Shown: piece after piece, positions 23,743 to 27,908 of the stretch
Layout of the letters: the number at the start of each line of letters is the position of its first letter
How positions within the stretch are numbered: the first letter of the stretch is position 1
Source of the DNA: a bacterium
GTDB lineage: Bacteria > CSSED10-310 > JAJRTK01
NCBI GenBank assembly: GCA_024278345.1
Contig: JAJRTK010000313.1
Location: 1 to 27,908 of the forward strand
DNA length: 27,908 bases
Reading direction: 5' to 3'
Notes under the pieces: generated by a model
Seen by the model: only the letters and a program-made list of their open reading frames with translations
Database searches by the model: none
Told to the model about the DNA's origin: nothing
Translations under genes and position numbers: made by a program

Positions 23743-23774
23743 TATTTTCCTGAATCCATAGGAGTAGAGAGGAA

Positions 23775-24104
23775 ATGAGCAACAACGTGGTGCATTTCAC
23801 AGATGGTAACTTCGAGCAGGAAGTTTTGAAATCCGACATCCCGGTCCTCGTTGATTTCTGGGCGCCGTGGTGTGGTCCTTGCCGTCAAATCTCGCCACTT
23901 ATAGACAAATTGGCGGATTCCCATGCGGGCCGAGTTAAGGTGGGAAAAGTCAATGTCGATGACAGCCCGGATGTTGCCATGCGATACGGGGTCCGGTCGA
24001 TCCCCATGCTCCTGATCTTCTCCGATGGTCAGGTGGCTGCTCAGCAAGTGGGCGCCCTCCCGATGGCAGGTTTAGAAAAGATGTTGGAGGGAGTCCTCGA
24101 GTAA
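23775..24104 (+). CDS. trxA: Thioredoxin
   Basis: This is a typical one-domain thioredoxin of 109 residues. The redox motif WCGPC is at 32-36, preceded by LVDFWAP, and the cis-proline is P77 in RSIPMLLIF. AGAGGAA just upstream supports the start. It reduces protein disulfides in the cytoplasm using thioredoxin reductase, which is not in this window. It is followed by a strong hairpin, so it is probably a unit separate from the ATP synthase genes downstream. Confidence 0.95.
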   Translation: MSNNVVHFTDGNFEQEVLKSDIPVLVDFWAPWCGPCRQISPLIDKLADSHAGRVKVGKVNVDDSPDVAMRYGVRSIPMLLIFSDGQVAAQQVGALPMAGLEKMLEGVLE

Positions 24105-24164
24105 AAGCTGCAAGGCGTGGAAAAAGTTCGAACTGGCTGCTGGATGGTCTTATCCCGCGACACC

Positions 24165-24203
24165 AAGCCGGCGGTCGGAGGTTAGCTCCGAGGCCGCCGG
24201 CTT
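24165..24203. terminator. Strong hairpin downstream of thioredoxin
   Basis: AAGCCGGCGG (24165-24174) pairs perfectly with CCGCCGGCTT (24194-24203), and an inner CGGAG/CTCCG stem extends it. No T-run follows, so it may act as an mRNA-stabilising or Rho-assisted terminator. The rest of 24105-24367 is the leader of the atp genes; a TTGACG at 24282 is the only promoter hint. Confidence 0.5.
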
Positions 24204-24367
24204 CCAAAACAGCCTCGCGATCCAATGCCTATGTTTGCTGGCCCGATGGGAGATACCCAAGGATGCACGACTGAGTGCTCATTGACGGGGCATGAGGCGT
24301 GTGATACGGGTTTGTGAAATTTTTAACAAGTTTCGCATGAAGGCAACATCAAGCGGCAGGTGGATTC

Positions 24368-24583
24368 GTGGATCGAGATGCCCGGAAGATGTGGAAAAAA
24401 CTCGGGGGAGTGGGTTCTCTAGGCTTTTCGATGCCCTTGTCTATTGCTCTTGGCGTACTGCTGGGAACCTGGTTGGATGGCCTTTTTTCCACGAATCCGG
24501 TGCTCACACTGGTCTTTTTGCTCCTGGGAATTGCCGCGGCATTCCTCACTCTTTACCGCGAAGTGACACGAGACCAAGATTGA
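24368..24583 (+). CDS. atpZ: F0F1-ATP synthase assembly protein AtpZ-like
   Basis: The 71-residue protein has two membrane helices (about 18-35 and 42-62) with a short loop, the layout of the AtpZ/AtpI small-protein family (ATPase_gene1). The sequence LGFSMPLSIALGVLLGTWLD fits its conserved first helix. A GTG at 24368 is taken as start with AGGTGG upstream; ATG at 24389 is an alternative. Its stop overlaps the TTG start of the next gene, indicating translational coupling. Relatives are thought to help c-ring assembly or bring in divalent cations. Confidence 0.85.
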   Translation: MDRDARKMWKKLGGVGSLGFSMPLSIALGVLLGTWLDGLFSTNPVLTLVFLLLGIAAAFLTLYREVTRDQD

Positions 24584-24978
24584 AGGCTTCTAGGATCTGG
24601 AAAACCCTGCTCGTCCTGAGTAGCGGCATATTGGTTGTGTGCCTGATTTTCTGTTGGCTATTTTGGAACACTCAAGTCGCTCTGGGAGTGCTGCTGGGAG
24701 GAGTTTTGACAATCGGTAATTTCTATCTCTTGGGCCAAGCCTTGAAACACGTTCTAACTCCTGAGGCGAGCCGGAAAACCCCCAAGCGTTTTATTCTCTT
24801 TTTCCTATTGAAATTTGGACTGTTTTTTGCGGTTTTTTCCGTGGCACTGAGATCGGGACAAGTTGATCTTTTGGGGCTTTTTCTTGGCTGTTCAGTGGTC
24901 GTGGCTTCGATTTTCGTCATTGTGCCCGTGACGAGTCTGTTTGGATATCAAGACGACGAGGATTTCGTTCATGGCTGA
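24580..24978 (+). CDS. atpI: ATP synthase subunit I-like protein (AtpI)
   Basis: The frame begins at a TTG at 24580 inside the stop of atpZ (TTGA overlap) and gives 132 residues; the open frame upstream of this belongs to other reading. Four membrane helices are seen, with ALGVLLGGVLTIGNFYLLGQ and FFLLKFGLFFAVFSVAL characteristic of the ATP-synt_I family. It overlaps the atpB start by 8 bases. AtpI assists assembly of the F0 c-ring in the membrane. Confidence 0.85.
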   Translation: MKASRIWKTLLVLSSGILVVCLIFCWLFWNTQVALGVLLGGVLTIGNFYLLGQALKHVLTPEASRKTPKRFILFFLLKFGLFFAVFSVALRSGQVDLLGLFLGCSVVVASIFVIVPVTSLFGYQDDEDFVHG

Positions 24979-25723
24979 GCATATTTTGCCCTGGACTAGC
25001 TTGTTGAACTGGCTCATCGGGAAACCGATTGCGGCGCTACTCGATCTGCTGGGCTTGCCTTACCCCCAAGAAATGCCTATCGCCAATCATCTGGTGGTGA
25101 CAGGTATTCTGGTGGCCGGGCTCTTGTGGTTCGCTTCCTGGCTGAGAAACCGCCTCGAAGAAGTCCCCAACCACTGGAGCCAGCATCTGGTGTAGCTCAT
25201 CGTTGGTGGCCTTGAGGGTCTACTCGATGAAATGATCGGGCCAAAAGGGAAGAAGTACCTTGGCTTGGTGGGCACGCTCGCGCTCTACATCGCCCTGGCA
25301 AACCTGGTGGGGCTGCTCCCGACATTGTCGTCTCCAACGGCCAGTCCCAACACAACTTTAGCTCTATCGCTGACGGTGTTTTTCTACTACCATTGGGAGG
25401 GGCTCCGATCACAAGGGGTTCTCAAGTATCTGCGACATTTCGCGGGACCGCATCTGGAGTGGTATATGGCCCCGCTCAATGCCTTGTTCTTCGTCATTGA
25501 GATTCTAAGTCATACCTCCCGCATCATGTCTTTGGCCGTTCGGTTGTTCGGCAACATCTTCGGGGAGGATATGGTCATCATCATCTTGTTTATGCTCCTT
25601 CCCTATTTTGCGCCGATCCCGATCATGGGGCTTGCGATAATCACAAGCCTCGTCCAGTCGTTCATCTTCGTAGCTCTCACGATGGTCTATCTTGCGGGCG
25701 CCGTCGCCGTGGAAGAACATTGA
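24971..25723 (+). CDS. atpB: ATP synthase subunit a, interrupted by an in-frame TAG
   Basis: From the ATG at 24971 the first 74 codons encode the N terminus of subunit a (MAEHILPWTS to VPNHWSQHLV), then comes TAG at 25193-25195. The same frame continues without shift for 175 codons, to 25723. The rest is normal: GLEGLLDEMIGPKGKKYLGL, helices of the proton path, and SRIMSLAVRLFGN with the essential arginine (codon 191). The TAG falls where relatives have glutamate (E. coli AIELVIGF), so a single G-to-T change would explain it. Other genes here use TAG as a true stop. Options are a nonsense mutation, a sequencing error, readthrough, or re-initiation at ATG 25232 to make a split subunit. Confidence 0.9.
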
Positions 25724-25765
25724 TTTGCAATGATTCTCATGTTGCTGTGTAAGGAGGAATCTCTG

Positions 25766-26140
25766 ATGAAGAAAGTGATGTACTTTTTCCTAGCTCTTGG
25801 AGCTATTGCCTTGTTCGCGGACCCTGCCCTGGCCCAGGAAATGGTGACGGAAGCGTCTGGAGCGGCCGGGGGAGCAACTAAGGTCTGGTATTTTGTCGCC
25901 ATCGTGGTGACTTGTGGCTTTTCCATGGGCATCGCCGCCTCTTTTTGCGCCCTCGGCCAATCCAAGGCCATCGTGGCTGCTCTTGAGGGGATAGCACGCC
26001 AGCCGAGCGCCGCAAACAAACTGTTCAACCCGATGATTATCGGCCTCGCGCTCATTGAGTCGCTGGCGATTTATGTGCTGCTCATAGCCCTCATCCTGTT
26101 CTTCATGAAACCGTTCGATCCAACGGTCATCGGCCTTTAG
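25766..26140 (+). CDS. atpE: ATP synthase subunit c with N-terminal leader
   Basis: An excellent AAGGAGG site eight bases upstream fixes the start at 25766. The 124-residue protein has a signal-like leader (MKKVMYFFLALGAIALFADP, ALAQ), followed by the two c-subunit helices. The polar loop is ARQP (77-80) and the ion-binding glutamate is E98 in LIESLAIY. Q65, S99 and Y103 lie at the spacings of Q32, S66 and Y70 of the sodium-binding Ilyobacter c-ring, but the position of its T67 is leucine here. Leader-bearing c subunits occur in several deltaproteobacteria. It forms the rotating ring in the membrane. A strong terminator follows. Confidence 0.93.
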   Translation: MKKVMYFFLALGAIALFADPALAQEMVTEASGAAGGATKVWYFVAIVVTCGFSMGIAASFCALGQSKAIVAALEGIARQPSAANKLFNPMIIGLALIESLAIYVLLIALILFFMKPFDPTVIGL

Positions 26141-26159
26141 CCTTTGAAGGCAAACCAAG

Positions 26160-26194
26160 GCGGGGCCGGTTTGATAACCGGCCCCGCAGTTTTG
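26160..26194 (+). terminator. Rho-independent terminator after atpE
   Basis: GCGGGGCCGGTT (26160-26171) and AACCGGCCCCGC (26176-26187) form a perfect 12-bp stem with loop TGAT, followed by AGTTTTG. It ends the atpZ-I-B-E unit. Confidence 0.85.
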
Positions 26195-26235
26195 TACCGA
26201 TCCCGATAAATCCTGCCGGCACGAGGAACCTCATC

Positions 26236-26577
26236 ATGGCTCACTGCAGAGAGTGTAAGAAAAGCTTGCCCAAAGGAGCCAAGTTCTGCGGACACTGCGG
26301 GGCAAAAGCCGTCATTCTTTGCCCCAGTTGCGGCGCAACCGATCTGCCCGGGCCCAACTTCTGTGTCAAGTGCGGCGCCAATCTCCGAACCGGAGCCAAA
26401 CCTCGCGACCCGGAAGAAGCCATCGAAGACGAGCTCAAGATCTACAAAGCGGGTTGGACAGAAGGCTACCAAGTCGTCACGTGCGTCCAATGCGGTGCCA
26501 AAAACCGGATTCCAAAGACCAAGATGGAGCGCGGCCCATCGTGCGGGCGCTGCAAAGCCCCACTCTCTTTGGGCTAG
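26236..26577 (+). CDS. Triple zinc-ribbon protein
   Basis: The 113-residue protein has six CxxC pairs: C4/C7 with C18/C21, C29/C32 with C43/C46, and C83/C86 with C103/C106. The first two form a double zinc ribbon (CRECKKSLPKGAKFCGHCGA), the third a separate ribbon after an acidic helix (DPEEAIEDELKIY). Three bound zinc ions are expected. GAGGAA upstream supports the start. Such ribbons usually mediate protein or nucleic-acid contacts; a specific role cannot be read from the sequence. It stands between the atpE terminator and repeat R4. Confidence 0.85.
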   Translation: MAHCRECKKSLPKGAKFCGHCGAKAVILCPSCGATDLPGPNFCVKCGANLRTGAKPRDPEEAIEDELKIYKAGWTEGYQVVTCVQCGAKNRIPKTKMERGPSCGRCKAPLSLG

Positions 26578-26585
26578 CTTCCGGT

Positions 26586-26826
26586 GCCATCCGCGTAAGG
26601 CGGGACATTTCGAGGATTGTGGAATTGCGAGCGTCCGGGCAGCGCCTCGCGCTGCTCGACGGGCGTCCGGGGACTCTCCCCGGTCCCCAGGCAGGGCTTT
26701 GCCCCGCACCCACCAGGGAGTTCACTCCCTGGACCCACATCATTGTAAGGTGGGCGTCGCTTATGCTCGGCATCTCGCTGCGCTCGGCACCGCGCTTTTG
26801 GCGGGTGGCCGAAAGATGACCAAGTC
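26586..26826 (+). repeat. Palindrome-rich dispersed repeat, copy R4
   Basis: The left part, CATCCGCGTAAGGCGGGACA and onward, matches R2; the right end, GGTGGCCG then ATGACC, matches R1. The core has GCAGGGCTTTGCCCCGC, CCAGGGAGTTCACTCCCTGG and GACCCACAT, with an added GCTCGGCATCTCGCTGCGCT block. It fills the gap between two convergent genes. Confidence 0.75.
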
Positions 26827-26834
26827 ACTTGGCT

Positions 26835-27908
26835 CTAGAATTGGATAGACAAACCAGCGAAAAGATCCTCGCGGCCACCGGCAAGTAACTCCACAGCCAT
26901 TTGGCGAAAAATAGGCTGACTCAATAGTTCAGGCGAAACTGAAATCTTGTAGTGATTTGCGCCGCGAAGCAGGTCTTCCTCCAGGAGTTGAGTCAAGCTA
27001 CCTCTCGCAATGCCTATCTTAATCTTGTCCTGGTTGTACAACTTGATGTCCTGAAGGATCAATCGAGCCAGCTTCTTGGCATCCGCATGAGGATCGGCAG
27101 CTTTTTTCTCTGCCTCGTTCCCCGCTTCCTCCGGTGACCAAACATGATCGTCAAGATCGTTTTCCGAAACCACGGCGCCGGATTCAAACTCCCAGACAAG
27201 CCCGCCGTCAGAAGAAACTGACAAGGAAGTAGCTTCCTGAGGTTCTTCCTCAGATGGAGCGGGTACTTCGAAGACCGGTGGTTCCCCTTCGGCCTCAGGT
27301 TCCACCATGAAATCCGCAGGATATCGCTCCGCCGCCAGTGTGGGAAGGGATTTCTCGACCGCTTCCGGGCCCGGTCCAAAGGTTATCTGTTGGTCATCCT
27401 CCGCGGAACTGACTGGCATTCCCAGCGGTGAATCGAAGTCGATGTGATCATCCTCCGCGGAACTGACTGGCATTCCCAGCGGTGAATCGAAGTCGATGGA
27501 GACCTCATCATCGGACGAGGAAGTGAAAGATGGGGCGCGATCCCATCCTCCGTTGTCTTGACCCTCCGCCGCTTCAAGCTCGGCAAGAGCACTGAGAGAA
27601 AAAGATACGTCTTTCGGCTCGGAAGTGTCCTCCGTGCCAAAGGACGGGGTCGGCAAACTCGATGCCGGCATGCCAAAATCAATCACATCCTCCAAGCTCG
27701 GACTAGCGGATGGATCTTGAGGGGTTTCCTCGAACTCGATGATATCCTCAACCGCCAAAGTCGCTTCTGAGCTCGGACTAGCGGATGGATCTTGAGGGGT
27801 TTCCTCGAACTCGATGATATCCTCAACCGCCAAAGTCGCTTCTGAGCTCGGACTAGCGGATGGATCTTGAGGGGTTTCCTCGAACTCGATGATATCCTCA
27901 ACCGCCAA
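26835..27908 (-). CDS. Acidic repeat protein, C-terminal part (gene continues beyond the window)
   Basis: The frame is open to the right edge, so the N terminus and start are missing; 357 residues are visible. From the edge inward come copies of a 25-residue acidic unit (DIIEFEETPQDPSASP core), two copies of an 18-residue unit (DFDSPLGMPVSSAEDD), a Pro/Glu-rich segment, and a folded C-terminal domain of about 95 residues (DPHADAKKLARLILQDIKLY, then a helical end). That domain, with its AKKLARLIL-x-DIKLYN start, is familiar from the ends of Deltaproteobacteria and Acidobacteria proteins that carry zinc-ribbon or other interaction domains, but I know no function. The long acidic part is probably disordered. 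The stop at 26835 is TAG. Confidence 0.8.
   Translation of the reverse strand: MAVEDIIEFEETPQDPSASPSSEATLAVEDIIEFEETPQDPSASPSSEATLAVEDIIEFEETPQDPSASPSLEDVIDFGMPASSLPTPSFGTEDTSEPKDVSFSLSALAELEAAEGQDNGGWDRAPSFTSSSDDEVSIDFDSPLGMPVSSAEDDHIDFDSPLGMPVSSAEDDQQITFGPGPEAVEKSLPTLAAERYPADFMVEPEAEGEPPVFEVPAPSEEEPQEATSLSVSSDGGLVWEFESGAVVSENDLDDHVWSPEEAGNEAEKKAADPHADAKKLARLILQDIKLYNQDKIKIGIARGSLTQLLEEDLLRGANHYKISVSPELLSQPIFRQMAVELLAGGREDLFAGLSIQF
27394..27498 (-). repeat. 54-bp tandem duplication in the acidic repeat gene
   Basis: TCATCCTCCGCGGAACTGAC starts at 27394 and 27448; the copies agree over at least 51 bases. The period is 18 codons. Confidence 0.9.
27696..27908 (-). repeat. 75-bp exact tandem repeat reaching the window edge
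   Basis: Units begin at 27696, 27771 and 27846 (GCTCGGACTAGCGGATGGAT). The first two are identical over all 75 bases, and the third is identical as far as it is visible. The period is 25 codons and more units may lie outside the window. Confidence 0.95.

Noticed and set aside
22608-23774. CRISPR array or structured RNA gene in the repeat-rich gap
   Set aside because: Repeats are inverted and irregular, with no constant direct repeat plus spacer spacing, and I recognise no tRNA or known RNA fold.
25193-25195. TAG as a reassigned sense codon
   Set aside because: FHA (22001-22003), atpE (26138-26140), the zinc-ribbon gene and others end normally at TAG, so a changed code for the whole genome is unlikely.

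Overview
The window looks like a piece of chromosome from an uncultured or little-studied Gram-negative bacterium of deltaproteobacterial grade (Desulfobacterota, Myxococcota, Bdellovibrionota or SAR324-like). The evidence is a small atpZ-atpI-atpB-atpE cluster separate from the F1 genes, an AtpE with a leader extension, a roughly 960-residue GDH2-type glutamate dehydrogenase, a Ser/Thr kinase with TPRs, an FHA protein, many Sel1 repeats, a lipoprotein and several exported proteins. Base composition is moderately GC-rich. No rRNA, tRNA or CRISPR was seen. The exact phylum is inference.

Layout. 1-1400: a broken IS1380-type transposase end and two copies of a palindrome-rich dispersed repeat. 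1402-1905 (-): a short exported protein. 2265-5086 (+): a three-gene ABC-2 exporter (COG4586/COG4587/COG3694 type). 5094-7946 (-): a membrane-anchored TPR Ser/Thr kinase whose kinase domain is at the C terminus, preceded by a 16-bp triple repeat. 8205-9753 (+): three small genes of unknown function, one a lipoprotein. 9818-9972: a short non-autonomous transposon. 10047-10685 (+): an exported GIN-domain protein. 10811-14301 (-): a membrane-anchored coiled-coil protein and an exported cysteine-rich Sel1/Hcp-like protein. 14746-14970 (+): a small unknown protein. 15035-19896 (-): NAD-glutamate dehydrogenase and a B12-binding radical SAM enzyme. 20423-22003 (+): a coiled-coil, acidic, FHA protein with a good sigma70-like promoter. 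22098-22607 (-): a membrane-anchored PD-(D/E)XK nuclease-like protein. 22608-23774: about 1.2 kb without genes, packed with inverted repeats and a second copy of the short transposon. 23775-26140 (+): thioredoxin and the F0 genes atpZ, atpI, atpB, atpE, ending in a clear terminator. 26236-26577 (+): a triple zinc-ribbon protein. 26835-27908 (-): the C-terminal part of an acidic repeat protein that runs off the window.

How it fits together. The kinase (5094-7946) and the FHA protein (20423-22003) are potential writer and reader of phospho-threonine signals. The coiled-coil, Sel1, TPR and acidic repeat proteins look like scaffold or envelope proteins. The F0 cluster is the best-defined metabolic unit.

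Most unusual points. (1) Two roughly 155-bp copies of a miniature transposon lie in opposite orientations, each flanked by a different perfect 8-bp target duplication. (2) atpB carries an in-frame TAG at a normally conserved glutamate position, although TAG is used as an ordinary stop by other genes here. (3) A modular palindrome-rich repeat family has at least four copies. (4) Two unrelated genes carry exact or near-exact 75-bp in-frame tandem repeats. (5) A predicted PD-(D/E)XK nuclease is anchored in the membrane.
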